Shown: piece by piece, positions 20,146 to 29,094 of the stretch
Layout of the letters: each line of letters begins with the position of its first letter
How positions within the stretch are numbered: the stretch's first letter is position 1
Assembly: GCA_020161855.1 (NCBI GenBank)
Contig: JAIUNJ010000002.1
Location: 434,001-498,000 of the forward strand
Length of the DNA: 64,000 nucleotides
Direction: 5' to 3'
From: Pseudomonadota bacterium
GTDB lineage: Bacteria > Pseudomonadota > Alphaproteobacteria > Rhizobiales > Aestuariivirgaceae
Program-made: the position numbers and the translations under genes
Notes under the pieces: model-generated
The model's input: the letters and a program-made list of their open reading frames with translations, nothing else
What the model was told of the DNA's origin: nothing
Database searches by the model: none

Positions 20146-20653
20146 AACGGGACGGTGACAGCACGAGCCCCTTCGCCTGTGACAGGGCGCCTGCACGCAA
20201 TTCCAGAAAGAGCAGGCGCGCCGGATCGACAGGACCGGGCAATTCCAGTTGCCGCTCGGGCACCTTCATGAAGCCCACGCGCGCATAATAGGGCGCATCG
20301 CCAACAAGGAGCACAAGGGCGTGGCCGCGCCGCTGCGCCTCGGCCAGGGTCTCCTTCATGAGGCCGAGGCCAATGCCCTTGTTCTGGCGCTCGGGATGGA
20401 CCGCGAGCGGCCCGAGCAGCAGCGCATCCCTGCCCTCGGCCCCGATCCGCAGGGGCCAGTAGGAAATCGCACCGACGACGCCAAGTTCCGGGTCGCGCAC
20501 CACGCGCGACAAGCCCTCAGCCGCGATGCTGCCCTCGCGCAGGCGATAGGATGTCTTGGTGCGGCGGGAGAGGCCGAAGGACAGATCAAGCAGGTGTTCG
20601 ATTGCGTCGTGATCGGTTGGCAGTTCAGCCGACGTGGCAAGGGCCATGGTCAT
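20114..20653 (-). CDS. GNAT family N-acetyltransferase
   Basis: A 179-residue acetyltransferase of the YhbS-like GNAT group. The acetyl-CoA-binding motif A is visible as LGPLAVHPERQNKGIGLGLMKETL, followed by LVLLVGDAPYYARVGF. The acceptor is unknown. ATG codons at 20653 and 20647 are both plausible; the frame continues to 20725. The 3' end overlaps the convergent membrane protein gene by 32 nt, so the two transcripts are antisense there. Confidence 0.85.
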   Translation of the reverse strand: MTMALATSAELPTDHDAIEHLLDLSFGLSRRTKTSYRLREGSIAAEGLSRVVRDPELGVVGAISYWPLRIGAEGRDALLLGPLAVHPERQNKGIGLGLMKETLAEAQRRGHALVLLVGDAPYYARVGFMKVPERQLELPGPVDPARLLFLELRAGALSQAKGLVLSPSRFSGLHGTTSG

Positions 20654-20829
20654 GGTGGGATCCGGAAAGAAGCGGGCGCGCAAGGCGCCATCAGAAGACA
20701 AGGCGGGCTCATGCAGGCCGCCCAAAGGCGGGCCTCAGCAGAAGCCTCGTCGCAGCCGCAGGAACTGATGTCCGGTCCGGTTCATGGGGAGCGCGCAATA
20801 GTGGCAAGGGGCAGCTTCGTCAAGCGCCA

Positions 20830-21303
20830 TCACCAGTTGAGGGAAACGGGGGTCTTGCCGGTCAGTTCATCGATGCGGCGGCGGCTCGACGGCAGGGTTT
20901 CATCCGGCAGCTCGCCAACGGCAAAGAACTTTGCCTCGGCGATCTCGCGTGTCGGAGCAAAGCCGTTCCAGGTGAAATCGCGCAGCGTGTAGAACAGCAA
21001 GTGATCGCCGGGGAAATTCTCATGATTTGAGAAAACGCCATGCAGGCGGAGCGGCCCCTTCGCCGACACGGCAGCCTCCTCCTGCAACTCCCGGATGGCG
21101 GCTTCCTCGCAGGTTTCTCCAAATTCCACCCCGCCTCCCGGGAAAATCCAGCCCGGCGAGTAGGTGTGGCGAACCATGAGGAAACGGCCATTGCCGTCAA
21201 TCACGGCGGTGCGCGCACCAAGCGTCATGCCCCTCGTCCAGCGCAGGGCGCGCTGGGCAAAAACCTTGTGAAATACCTTGAAGAACGCATGTTTTGCGCT
21301 CAT
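20830..21303 (-). CDS. NUDIX hydrolase
   Basis: A 157-residue NUDIX protein with the box GGVEFGETCEEAAIREL followed by QEEAAV; the final Gly of the canonical box is replaced by Ala, so activity may be altered. The FPGGG preceding the box is intact. Substrate unknown. The ATG at 21303 gives MSAKHAFFKVFHKV, with an amphipathic N-terminal helix. It is divergent from the bCerS gene with 140 bp between starts, so it may share a control region with the sphingolipid operon. Confidence 0.85.
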   Translation of the reverse strand: MSAKHAFFKVFHKVFAQRALRWTRGMTLGARTAVIDGNGRFLMVRHTYSPGWIFPGGGVEFGETCEEAAIRELQEEAAVSAKGPLRLHGVFSNHENFPGDHLLFYTLRDFTWNGFAPTREIAEAKFFAVGELPDETLPSSRRRIDELTGKTPVSLNW

Positions 21304-21443
21304 GAACGCCTCGCTTGAGTCGGGATTGGCAGAGGTCTTATGTAAGCCCGCCGCCGCCCCGTCCAGACCGGATTTCCTGCGCCCCATGCCCGGGGCCCGG
21401 CAGGCCACCCCAAGGCCGGCGCAGATGCAGAGGACGCGCACTG

Positions 21444-22577
21444 ATGACCGTTGTGGTCAAACCTGTTTCAAACAAGACTGATTTGCGCGACTTCCTTGCC
21501 GTGCCATTCGAGACCTACCGGGGAGACCCGAACTGGGTGGCACCACTGTTTCTTGAACGGATGGACCATCTCAATCCGAAGAAGAATCCTTACTTCGAAC
21601 ATGCCGAGGCGCAACTCTTCGTGGCCTATCGGGACGGCAGGCCGGTGGGCCGCATCTCAGCACAGGTCGACAGGCTGAGGCTGGAGTACCATCCGGACCA
21701 GACGGGGCAGTTCGGCTTCTTCGACAGCGAGAACAGTGACGAGACTGCTGCCGCCCTGTTCCAGGCGGCGTCCGGCTGGCTTGCCGCCCGTGGCATGAAA
21801 CAGATTCAGGGGCCTTTCAGCTTCTCGATCAACGACGAGATCGGCCTTCTTGTCGACGGCTTCAATCATCCACCGAACATGATGATGGCTCATGGCCGTG
21901 CCTATTATCCGGGCCTGGTCGAGCGGGCCGGCTTCACCAAGGTCAAGGATGTGATCGCCTACCGCAACATGGACCGGGGCGACTATTCCCCCTTGCTGCG
22001 CAAGATCACCAACCGCGCGCTGCGCAGCGGCGACGTCACCTTGCGGCCGCTCGACAAGAAGGAGATCAAGCGCGACATCGGCATCATCATGGATATCTTC
22101 AATGATGCGTGGCAGCACAATTGGGGCTTCGTGCCGTTCACGCAAGCGGAACTCAACAAGCTTGCTGCTGATCTCAAGATGCTGGTGACGGGCGAATATG
22201 TCGTCATCGCCGGCTACAAGGGCGAGCCCGCCGCCTTTGCCGTGACCCTTCCCAATCTCAACGAGTGGATTACGGGCCTCAACGGCAAGCTCCTGCCGTT
22301 CGGCTGGGCCAGGCTCATTCCGAAGGTTATCGCCAAGAAGCCGAAGTCGATCCGCATGCCGCTGATGGGCGTGCGCAGGTCATTTCAGGACTCGCTGGCA
22401 GGATCTGCACTCGCCGCAGCCATGATTGACCGCGTGCGCAGCTATCACATCAATCGCGGCGTCATGGAATGCGAGATGTCGTGGATCCTCGAAGACAACA
22501 AGCGCATGCGCCACGTCATTGAGGAAGTGGGCGGCGATCCCTACAAGACCTACCGCATCTACGAGAAGGCGATCTGA
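21444..22577 (+). CDS. bcerS: Bacterial ceramide synthase (bCerS), GNAT-fold N-acyltransferase
   Basis: A 377-residue acyltransferase of the long GNAT-like family to which Caulobacter bCerS belongs; it would N-acylate 3-ketosphinganine with a fatty acyl-CoA. Recognisable segments are FLAVPFETYRGDPNWVAPL, an NPYFEHAEAQLFVAYRDGRPVGRI motif and a C-terminal MECEMSWILEDNKRMRHVIEEVG. The assignment rests on family resemblance and on the four other ceramide genes in the convergent operon. The ATG at 21444 follows GAGGA by eight bases; a frame open from 21315 is not preferred. First gene of the rightward operon, overlapping the next gene by 1 nt. If misassigned, it is still a GNAT-type acyltransferase. 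Confidence 0.82.
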   Translation: MTVVVKPVSNKTDLRDFLAVPFETYRGDPNWVAPLFLERMDHLNPKKNPYFEHAEAQLFVAYRDGRPVGRISAQVDRLRLEYHPDQTGQFGFFDSENSDETAAALFQAASGWLAARGMKQIQGPFSFSINDEIGLLVDGFNHPPNMMMAHGRAYYPGLVERAGFTKVKDVIAYRNMDRGDYSPLLRKITNRALRSGDVTLRPLDKKEIKRDIGIIMDIFNDAWQHNWGFVPFTQAELNKLAADLKMLVTGEYVVIAGYKGEPAAFAVTLPNLNEWITGLNGKLLPFGWARLIPKVIAKKPKSIRMPLMGVRRSFQDSLAGSALAAAMIDRVRSYHINRGVMECEMSWILEDNKRMRHVIEEVGGDPYKTYRIYEKAI

Positions 22578-23362
22578 TGGCAGGGCTCTCCTGGCAGCCG
22601 GTGATCGTGGCTTTGGGGAGCGATCCCAAAAGCGAGGTTGCGGCTGCGCAAGGCCTCAAGCACGGCTGGATGGCAACGCTGGGCGGTATTCCGGTTCTGG
22701 CGCGTGTCCATGCCATGCTGCACGATCCCGCCCATGACCGCACAATCCTTCTCGCGACCGACGATGAAGCATCGGTGGCACGTGTTCTCGCCCGCGACAT
22801 GCGTTTCGTGCGCATCGTTCCGGCGGCGGGAACGACAGCGGCCTCGGCACTGGCAGCAGGTCAGATTTCCGGCCGCTATCCCATCATCATCGTCAAGGCT
22901 GAAGCCGCGCTGCTCTCGCCGCGCCTGATCCGGGCTTTCCAGCTTGCTTCATTGAAATCAGGCGCCGACGCCACCGCCGCCTTTGTGACAGCTGACGGCA
23001 TGCGCAAGGCCTTTCCCGATATGCGCCACAACACCACGCGGCTCGGCGAGGACAATATCAAGTTCTGCGGCATGATCGCCATCATGTCACCGAACGGCCT
23101 CAAGCTGCTCGATACATGGACCAATATCGAGCGCGAGAAGCGCAGCAAGGCCGGTATTGCCCGAGCCATCGGCTTCGGCACCTACCTGCGCTACCTCTTC
23201 GGCAAGCTTTCACTTGACCAGGCCTTTGGAGAACTCTCGAAACTTGCAGGCATGACAGCGAGGCCCATTCTGCTGGCCCGCCCGGAAGCGGGGCTCGACC
23301 TTTCGCGGAAGGCCGATTTTGCCGTGGCCGAGAACCTTGTTCGCCTGCCACACCAGCGCTGA
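22577..23362 (+). CDS. MobA-like nucleotidyltransferase of the sphingolipid locus
   Basis: A 261-residue Rossmann-type NTP transferase. The N-terminal consensus is degenerate: ALGSDPKSEVAAAQGLKHGW replaces the usual AGGxGxRMGxxK, while GGIPVLARV and a later DATAAFV region keep the fold. It may activate a head-group phosphate with CTP or GTP, as suggested by its place between bCerS and the lipid kinase; Caulobacter ceramide loci also contain head-group genes (cpgA-C) but I cannot match this gene to one of them with confidence. Its start overlaps the bcerS stop by one base (TGATG). Confidence 0.65.
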   Translation: MAGLSWQPVIVALGSDPKSEVAAAQGLKHGWMATLGGIPVLARVHAMLHDPAHDRTILLATDDEASVARVLARDMRFVRIVPAAGTTAASALAAGQISGRYPIIIVKAEAALLSPRLIRAFQLASLKSGADATAAFVTADGMRKAFPDMRHNTTRLGEDNIKFCGMIAIMSPNGLKLLDTWTNIEREKRSKAGIARAIGFGTYLRYLFGKLSLDQAFGELSKLAGMTARPILLARPEAGLDLSRKADFAVAENLVRLPHQR

Positions 23363-23455
23363 CCGGCCGTCTCCCGCCTTGAGTTCACCATCACGAGACG
23401 GCAAAAGAGCCCCCTCCGCAAACCGGCCTTCAGCAACCTCCCCCATCCCTGCCCC

Positions 23456-24403
23456 ATGACCCTGACCGTTGCCCATTTCTCGGATGTCCACCTCGCCCCT
23501 GTGCCGGTGGGCGAGGCCTTCGCGGACTTCCGTTTCAAGCGGCTGGTCGGCATCGCGTCATGGCATCTCCACCGCAAGCATTGCCACAGCCTTGAAATCG
23601 CCAATGCCCTGCGTGCCGACATTCGCGCGGCCGCGCCGGATCACGTCTGCTGCACCGGCGACATGGTCAACATCGCCTCCTACGGCGAATTCCAGCGCGG
23701 CACACAATGGCTCAAGGACCTCGGCGATGGCGGCTGGCTCTCGCTGGTTCCGGGCAACCACGACGCCTACGTCACAACCGACCCGGACCGTTCGACCGGG
23801 CTGTGGACAGCCTATTTCACCGGCGGTTCTTTCAACGGCAGCGAGGCCGGATCTTTCCCCTTCGTCCGCCTGCGTCGCAATGTGGCGATCATTGGCCTCA
23901 CCTCGGCGCAGCCCCAGTCGCTGGCGCGGGCTGGCGGCACGCTGGGACCGGCCCAGCTTCGCGATCTTGCGCTCCAGCTTGAGGACCTCGGCAAGCGCGG
24001 CTTCTACCGCCTGGTGATGATCCATCATCCGCCACTGCCGGGCCTCACCATTCCGGCACGGGCGCTGACCGACGCTGAGGCGCTTCAGGATGTGCTCAAG
24101 GACAAGGGCGCTGAATTCGTCCTTCACGGACACAATCATATCTACATGCTGAACAGTTTCGCCACCCGGAGCGGCATGGCCCATGCCTGCGCCACGCCAT
24201 CCGGCTCAATGACAAGCGGCCATCGCCATGACGTGGCAGCCTGGCATCTCTATCGCATCAGCCGCGCCAAGGGCTTCTGGCAGACCGATGTCTCCATCCG
24301 GCAATGGCAGCAGGACAAGAAGGCCTTTGAGGAAGTTCGCACATTCACCCTGACATCGGCTACACAGCCTCAAGAACAAGGTTCCCATGCTGACCATTCT
24401 TGA
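23456..24403 (+). CDS. Calcineurin-like metallophosphoesterase
   Basis: A 315-residue metallophosphoesterase with all core motifs: HFSDVHLAP at residues 7-15, GDMVN, GNHDAY, HHPPLPG and LHGHNHIY. It coordinates two metals and could dephosphorylate a lipid or sugar intermediate; LpxH-like and other lipid phosphatases share this fold. No signal peptide or membrane segment is seen. Position between the nucleotidyltransferase and lptF suggests a step in head-group chemistry. Its last 17 nt overlap lptF, so the two are translationally coupled. Confidence 0.85.
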   Translation: MTLTVAHFSDVHLAPVPVGEAFADFRFKRLVGIASWHLHRKHCHSLEIANALRADIRAAAPDHVCCTGDMVNIASYGEFQRGTQWLKDLGDGGWLSLVPGNHDAYVTTDPDRSTGLWTAYFTGGSFNGSEAGSFPFVRLRRNVAIIGLTSAQPQSLARAGGTLGPAQLRDLALQLEDLGKRGFYRLVMIHHPPLPGLTIPARALTDAEALQDVLKDKGAEFVLHGHNHIYMLNSFATRSGMAHACATPSGSMTSGHRHDVAAWHLYRISRAKGFWQTDVSIRQWQQDKKAFEEVRTFTLTSATQPQEQGSHADHS

Positions 24404-25610
24404 TCGCTATGTCCTGCGCCAGGTTTCGGTGCCGCTGGCGGCAGGCCTCATCATCGGCCTGCTGCTGCTGCTGGCTGACCGCATGGTGCGGCTGCTCGAC
24501 ACCACGCTCGGCAAGAAGAGCTCGTTTCTCTCCGCTTTCGAACTCATGGCCTATCTGGTGCCGCACTATCTCGGCACCGCCGTTCCTGGAGCCCTGTTCC
24601 TCGGTCTGCTGCTCGGCTTCAACAAGCTTTCCAAGAACAACGAGCTCGACGCCATGCTGGCCTCCGGCGTGGGCCTGCATCGCCTGGCGCGGCCCGTGGT
24701 CATGCTCGCCGTGCTTTTCAGCCTCTTCTCGCTCGCCATGTTCGGCTGGCTGCAACCCTACACGCGCTACGCCTATCGCTCGGTGCTTTATGATATCGTC
24801 AGCATCGATGCCTTCTTCCTCGCCGAGGAAGGCGTGTTCATGCAGGCGGGCTCGCGCACCTTCATTCTCGACAAGCTGGACCGTGACACCAACAAGTTCG
24901 AGCGCATTTTCCTCTTTGACTACAAGGGCCCGAGCGGCTCGGAGACCATGACCGCAGAACGGGGCGAGCTTATCCCGGTACCGGGCCAGACACGGCCTGT
25001 GCTGCGCCTCGAGAACGGCACGCAGCTGACGCTTGACCGCTGGCCCACGCTGGCCCCGGCGGCTACGCCGGTGATGCCGCAGGTCGGCACGTTTGAATCG
25101 AGTGAAACGCCACTGGGCAAAGTTTCCAAAGACCTGTTCCGCCCCCGCGGCAACGACGAACGGGAAATGACCATCGTTGAAATCTATCAGCAGATGGACA
25201 CGCCCCCCTCAGGCGCCACGACCAATTCCCTGCGGTCAGAATTCCATCGCCGCCTGGTCAATATCGTGGCCATGCTGTTGCTGCCGTTCCTGGCCCTGCC
25301 CTTTGCCGTCGGCCGGGCGCGCAGCCCGCGGGCCTATCGCATCGTCATTGCCGTGGTGCTCATCGTCGCCTTCAATGAGATCATCGGCCAGGGCGCACTG
25401 CTCACCAAGAGAGGCGGCTTCTCGCCCTATCTCAGCATGTGGCTACCGACATTCCTGCTCGCCACCTTCTCGTTCTGGCGGTTCTACAAGACCTGCTTCT
25501 CGATCGAGAGCGACGGTATGGATCGCGTGATCGCCCCCGTGCAGGAGCTTCTCGGCAGCTGGTGGAAACGTCTTTCGCGGTTGTGGCAGAAACAGGAGGC
25601 AGCCTCATGA
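24387..25610 (+). CDS. lptF: LptF-type permease (YjgP/YjgQ family)
   Basis: A 407-residue permease with six predicted membrane segments, two blocks of three (within about 15-120 and 295-375) separated by a periplasmic beta-jellyroll, the architecture of LptF/LptG. In the LPS exporter, LptF and LptG pair with the LptB ATPase and pull lipid from the inner membrane. Here lptFG lie in a sphingolipid operon, not beside lptD-surA-pdxA as is common in alphaproteobacteria. Either this is the housekeeping LPS pair at an unusual place or a paralogous pair for sphingolipids. It overlaps lptG by 4 nt. Confidence 0.88.
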   Translation: MLTILDRYVLRQVSVPLAAGLIIGLLLLLADRMVRLLDTTLGKKSSFLSAFELMAYLVPHYLGTAVPGALFLGLLLGFNKLSKNNELDAMLASGVGLHRLARPVVMLAVLFSLFSLAMFGWLQPYTRYAYRSVLYDIVSIDAFFLAEEGVFMQAGSRTFILDKLDRDTNKFERIFLFDYKGPSGSETMTAERGELIPVPGQTRPVLRLENGTQLTLDRWPTLAPAATPVMPQVGTFESSETPLGKVSKDLFRPRGNDEREMTIVEIYQQMDTPPSGATTNSLRSEFHRRLVNIVAMLLLPFLALPFAVGRARSPRAYRIVIAVVLIVAFNEIIGQGALLTKRGGFSPYLSMWLPTFLLATFSFWRFYKTCFSIESDGMDRVIAPVQELLGSWWKRLSRLWQKQEAAS

Positions 25611-26680
25611 TCCGCCTCGCCCTGATGATCAGCCGCATGATCTTCACACGCTTCGCCGTCATTCTTGTCGTGCTGACGCTGTTCGTGCTTTCCCTTGAAG
25701 TTGTCGCCTACTCAAAGGAAATCCTGGCGCTCAACAAGGGCGGCTCCGGCAATGCCCTGAGCTATATCCTGCTGCGCTCTCCCGGTGTCATGGTAACATA
25801 CCTGCCGATGAGTTTTCTCATTGCCGTCCTGCTCAGCCTCACGGAGCTCAGCTACCGCAATGAGCTGACGGCGATCTGGGCCAGCGGCGTCTCGCCGGCA
25901 CGGCTGACGATGATGCTGGTGCCCGTCGCCCTTCTCGCTGGCGGCATTCAATTCGCCCTGCAGGACCGCGCCATCCCTGCGGCGGCGCCCACGCTGCACG
26001 ACTGGGGCATCGGCGACTACGGCGAAAAGAAACTGAAAATCGGCGAGCGCGATCCGCTCTGGCTGCGCTCGGGCAACGACATCATGCGGGCGGCGCGGGC
26101 CAGCGACGACTCGCGCAAGCTCGAGGACGTGGTGATCTTCCGCCGCGACGACAAGGGCCTTCTGACGCACCAGGTCTTCGCCGAGACGGCCGAGCGCAAG
26201 GATGGCATCTGGCATCTCAGCAATGTCACCACCTACTCGAACAAGAACGAACCACCTGTGCACATGGAAAGCGGCACCTATGGCGGCACCATGCGCCCGG
26301 CCCATGCCGGCGCGCGCTCAGGCGATCCCGAGGAAATGACCCTTGGCGGGCTTTCCTATTTCGTCGCCAATGAAGGCTTCGGCATTCGGCCGGCCTATGT
26401 CTACCAGACCTGGTGGCAGAAGCGCCTGACGCCGCTTCTCGTCTCGCTCGTGATGATGGCGCTGTGCGTTCCGCTGGCGTCGCGCTTCCGCAGGGGCGGC
26501 GGGCTCGGTGTGCTCTTCGCCGTGGGTGTCGGCCTTGGTTTCGTCTTTTTCGTGCTCGATGGCATATCCATGTCCATGGGCGAACTCGGCTTCGCGCCGC
26601 CCTGGATGGCAGCGTGGACGCCGCTCGCGGTGTTTGCCTTGCTGGCCGTCATCATGACGTTGCGTACGGAAAGGGTTTAA
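25607..26680 (+). CDS. lptG: LptG-type permease (YjgP/YjgQ family)
   Basis: A 357-residue partner of the preceding LptF-type protein with the same plan: three N-terminal membrane segments (about 10-105), a periplasmic jellyroll and three C-terminal segments (about 270-355). ELTAIWASGVSPARL is the cytoplasmic coupling region expected to contact an LptB-type ATPase. The start at 25607 overlaps the lptF stop (ATGA). No lptB, lptC or lptA lies in the window. The lipid kinase gene begins 15 bp after the stop. Confidence 0.87.
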   Translation: MIRLALMISRMIFTRFAVILVVLTLFVLSLEVVAYSKEILALNKGGSGNALSYILLRSPGVMVTYLPMSFLIAVLLSLTELSYRNELTAIWASGVSPARLTMMLVPVALLAGGIQFALQDRAIPAAAPTLHDWGIGDYGEKKLKIGERDPLWLRSGNDIMRAARASDDSRKLEDVVIFRRDDKGLLTHQVFAETAERKDGIWHLSNVTTYSNKNEPPVHMESGTYGGTMRPAHAGARSGDPEEMTLGGLSYFVANEGFGIRPAYVYQTWWQKRLTPLLVSLVMMALCVPLASRFRRGGGLGVLFAVGVGLGFVFFVLDGISMSMGELGFAPPWMAAWTPLAVFALLAVIMTLRTERV

Positions 26681-26695
26681 GGTTCACCGACTGCG

Positions 26696-27655
26696 ATGGC
26701 TGGCGTTGCTGTCATCATCAATCCCGGATCGGGCCGCGGCAATGGCAAGGGTGCGGCGCTCCGTGACGCGCTCACCGGACTGGCCGGGGTTCATGTCACC
26801 TTCCTCTCCTCCTTCGAGCTTCTGGAACCCGCCCTCGCGGAGATTGCGCGCAAGGATGTGCGCATGATTTTCATATCGTCCGGCGACGGCACCATTCAGG
26901 CCATCCAGAGTTTCATTGCCGAGGGCGGGCATTTTGCCAGGCCACCGCAGCTTTGCATCCTGCCCCATGGCACCACCAACATGACCGCCGCTGACCTCGG
27001 CTTCCAGCGCCGCAGCATTGCCGAACAGGCCGCCTTCATTGCAAATCCCGATCCGCAGCAGATCACGGAACGCCGTGCCATCCGGGTGCTGGATGCGGCC
27101 GATGGCCGAGTCCGGCAAGGCATGTTTCTCGGCACAGGTGCTGTGGCCCAGGCCACGCGGCAGTGCCAGACCAGCTTCAACGACCAGGGCGTACGCGGCA
27201 ATCTCGCGGCTTTTGCGATCATGGCGCAGGCTGCCGCCAAGGCGCTCTTCCTTCCCGCCAATCCGGATGACGCCCGCCGCATCGACCGCCCGGCCGACAT
27301 CAGCTGCGATATCGACGGGCAGCACCTGTGCGACGGCCCGCAGCTCACCGTGATGGCGACAACACTTCACCGGCTGGTGCTGAATGCCAAGCCGTTCTGG
27401 GGTGGCGAAAACGGTGCGATCCGGGCCACGAGCTTTTCCTATCCCCTGCCGCGCCTGCTGCTGCGCTGGATCCTGCCTGCGATCATGGGCGGTGAAGAAC
27501 GGCGGCCACCGCCGGGGGCGAACAGCATTTCGGGTGCGGCAGGAATAATCAAGACGATGGAAGAATTCGTGATCGACGGAGAGTTCTTCAGGCCGCCCGC
27601 ATCCGGCCTCGTCCGCTTCGAGACCGGGCAGAACTTCTCCTACATCACGGCCTGA
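26696..27655 (+). CDS. cpgB: Diacylglycerol/ceramide kinase family lipid kinase (CpgB-like)
   Basis: A 319-residue DAGK-catalytic-domain protein with NPGSG at 9-13, the ATP-binding SGDGT at 62-66 and PHGTTNM near 90-96, where the second position of the usual GTxN block is altered. In this locus the substrate is most probably ceramide, giving ceramide 1-phosphate, as shown for Caulobacter CpgB; diacylglycerol or sphingoid base are alternatives. Its TGA ends at 27655, directly abutting the stop of the convergent spt gene with no spacer. Confidence 0.72.
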   Translation: MAGVAVIINPGSGRGNGKGAALRDALTGLAGVHVTFLSSFELLEPALAEIARKDVRMIFISSGDGTIQAIQSFIAEGGHFARPPQLCILPHGTTNMTAADLGFQRRSIAEQAAFIANPDPQQITERRAIRVLDAADGRVRQGMFLGTGAVAQATRQCQTSFNDQGVRGNLAAFAIMAQAAAKALFLPANPDDARRIDRPADISCDIDGQHLCDGPQLTVMATTLHRLVLNAKPFWGGENGAIRATSFSYPLPRLLLRWILPAIMGGEERRPPPGANSISGAAGIIKTMEEFVIDGEFFRPPASGLVRFETGQNFSYITA

Positions 27656-28843
27656 TCAGGCTTTGGCAACGACCTTGCCGAAAGCCGCAATCACCTGATC
27701 GATCTCCGCATCGCTATGCGCGGCCGAAACCGAGCAGCGCAGCAGGCACAAGCGGTTGGGTGTTCCCGGCGGCAGGGCGATGTTCACATAGACGCCGCCC
27801 TGCAGCAGGCGGTTCCACATGGCGATGGTTGAGGGCTCATCCTTGCACTTGACGGCAATGACGGGGCTCACCTCTTCACAGCCTGTCTCGAGGCCCAGGG
27901 TACGGAAGCCGTTGAACAGCCGCTCCGAGTTCCTGCGCAGCCTGTCACGGCGCTCGGGCTCGCGCGCCAGTGTTTTCACCGCCGCAATCGAGGTGGCGAT
28001 GGTGGCAGGCGAGGATGAGGCGGTGAACATGTAGGGCCGCATGGCATAGCGCAGCGTCTCGAAGAGCGGATGGTCGCCCGCGCCAAAGCCGCCGATGGAG
28101 CCGATGCTCTTCGAGAAGGTACCGACAACAAAATCGGCCTCGTCCTCAAGGCCTGCCTCGTCGGCGAGGCCGCGGCCATTGGGACCGAGAACGCCGAAGG
28201 AATGCGCCTCATCGACAAGCAGCTGGAACTGGTGCTTCTTCCGGAGTTCGACAAAGTCCTTGAGCGGCGCACGGTCGCCCAGCATCGAATAAATGCCTTC
28301 AAGAACGACGAGGCGGCCACCGCCCTCGTCCTCGGAACGTGACAGGCGCCGATCGAGGTCACTCGCGTCGTTGTGGCGGAAGCGCACGAGCTTGGCGCCC
28401 GACAGCGTGCAGCCGTCATAGATCGACGAATGGGAATCGGCATCGAGAAACACCGTGTCGCGCGGTCCCGCAAGTCCGGCGATCATGCCGAGATTGGCCT
28501 GATAGCCCGTGGTGAAGACGATGCAGTGCTTGCGGTTCAGGAATGCGGCCAGGGACTGCTCGAGTTCGCGATGCATGGCATAGGAGCCATTGGCGATGCG
28601 CGAGCCTGTGGTGCCGGTTCCGAATTCTTCCAGCGCCTTCTTGCCCGCATCGATGCAGGCCTTCTCGAAGGTGACGCCCATGTAGTTGTTGGTGCCCGCG
28701 AGGATCGTTTCGCGGCCCTGGATGATAGCGCGCGTGGGCGAAAGAATGCGGTCGTTCACGACACCGACGGCGTTGACGCCCATTTCCATCATGCGCTCGA
28801 AACGCTCGGCGATGGGGCGGTGCTTCTCGAAAAGGTCTGTCAT
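27656..28843 (-). CDS. spt: Serine palmitoyltransferase
   Basis: PLP enzyme of the alpha-oxoamine synthase family (395 residues) that condenses L-serine with a long-chain acyl thioester to form 3-ketosphinganine. The PLP lysine is Lys245 in GTFSKSIGS; His138 (DADSHSS), Asp211 and His214 (DEAHSFGVLG) fill the conserved cofactor positions, with a constant offset of 20-21 residues from Sphingomonas SPT. KBL and BioF are relatives, but the adjoining ACP, CerR and acyl-ACP ligase genes fix the assignment. The start overlaps the ACP gene stop (ATGA). Confidence 0.92.
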   Translation of the reverse strand: MTDLFEKHRPIAERFERMMEMGVNAVGVVNDRILSPTRAIIQGRETILAGTNNYMGVTFEKACIDAGKKALEEFGTGTTGSRIANGSYAMHRELEQSLAAFLNRKHCIVFTTGYQANLGMIAGLAGPRDTVFLDADSHSSIYDGCTLSGAKLVRFRHNDASDLDRRLSRSEDEGGGRLVVLEGIYSMLGDRAPLKDFVELRKKHQFQLLVDEAHSFGVLGPNGRGLADEAGLEDEADFVVGTFSKSIGSIGGFGAGDHPLFETLRYAMRPYMFTASSSPATIATSIAAVKTLAREPERRDRLRRNSERLFNGFRTLGLETGCEEVSPVIAVKCKDEPSTIAMWNRLLQGGVYVNIALPPGTPNRLCLLRCSVSAAHSDAEIDQVIAAFGKVVAKA

Positions 28844-29094
28844 GCGTTGCGCTTCTTTATGCGATCTTCAACGACCTTCACGAGATCGCCGATGGTGTGG
28901 GTTTCGGCCACGACATTCATGGGAATTTCAATGTCGAAGGTATCCTCGACATCCATGATGAAATCGAGGACGCCAACGGAATCGATGTTGAGTTCAGCCG
29001 GAATGTCCGTCTCCGCCGAGAGTGCGATGCCCTTGGGATTGTGCGGCCCGAGAAGGCGGCAGATTTCGTCGATGACGGGTGTGTCCGTGCTCAT
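28840..29094 (-). CDS. Acyl carrier protein of the sphingolipid pathway
   Basis: An 84-residue dedicated ACP. The phosphopantetheine site is Ser39 within LNIDSVGVLDFIM, followed by acidic helix II/III residues (DVEDTFDIEIP). It is expected to carry the fatty acyl group supplied by the upstream ligase to Spt. It lies in a much longer open frame running to 29856, but those upstream codons overlap cerR entirely; the ATG at 29094 gives a normal ACP and overlaps the cerR stop by 4 nt. Confidence 0.92.
   Translation of the reverse strand: MSTDTPVIDEICRLLGPHNPKGIALSAETDIPAELNIDSVGVLDFIMDVEDTFDIEIPMNVVAETHTIGDLVKVVEDRIKKRNA

Noticed and set aside
23367..23401. CCGTCTC...GAGACGG inverted repeat between the nucleotidyltransferase and phosphoesterase genes
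   Set aside because: A 7-bp stem with a 21-nt loop and no U-tract is too weak to call a terminator or operator.
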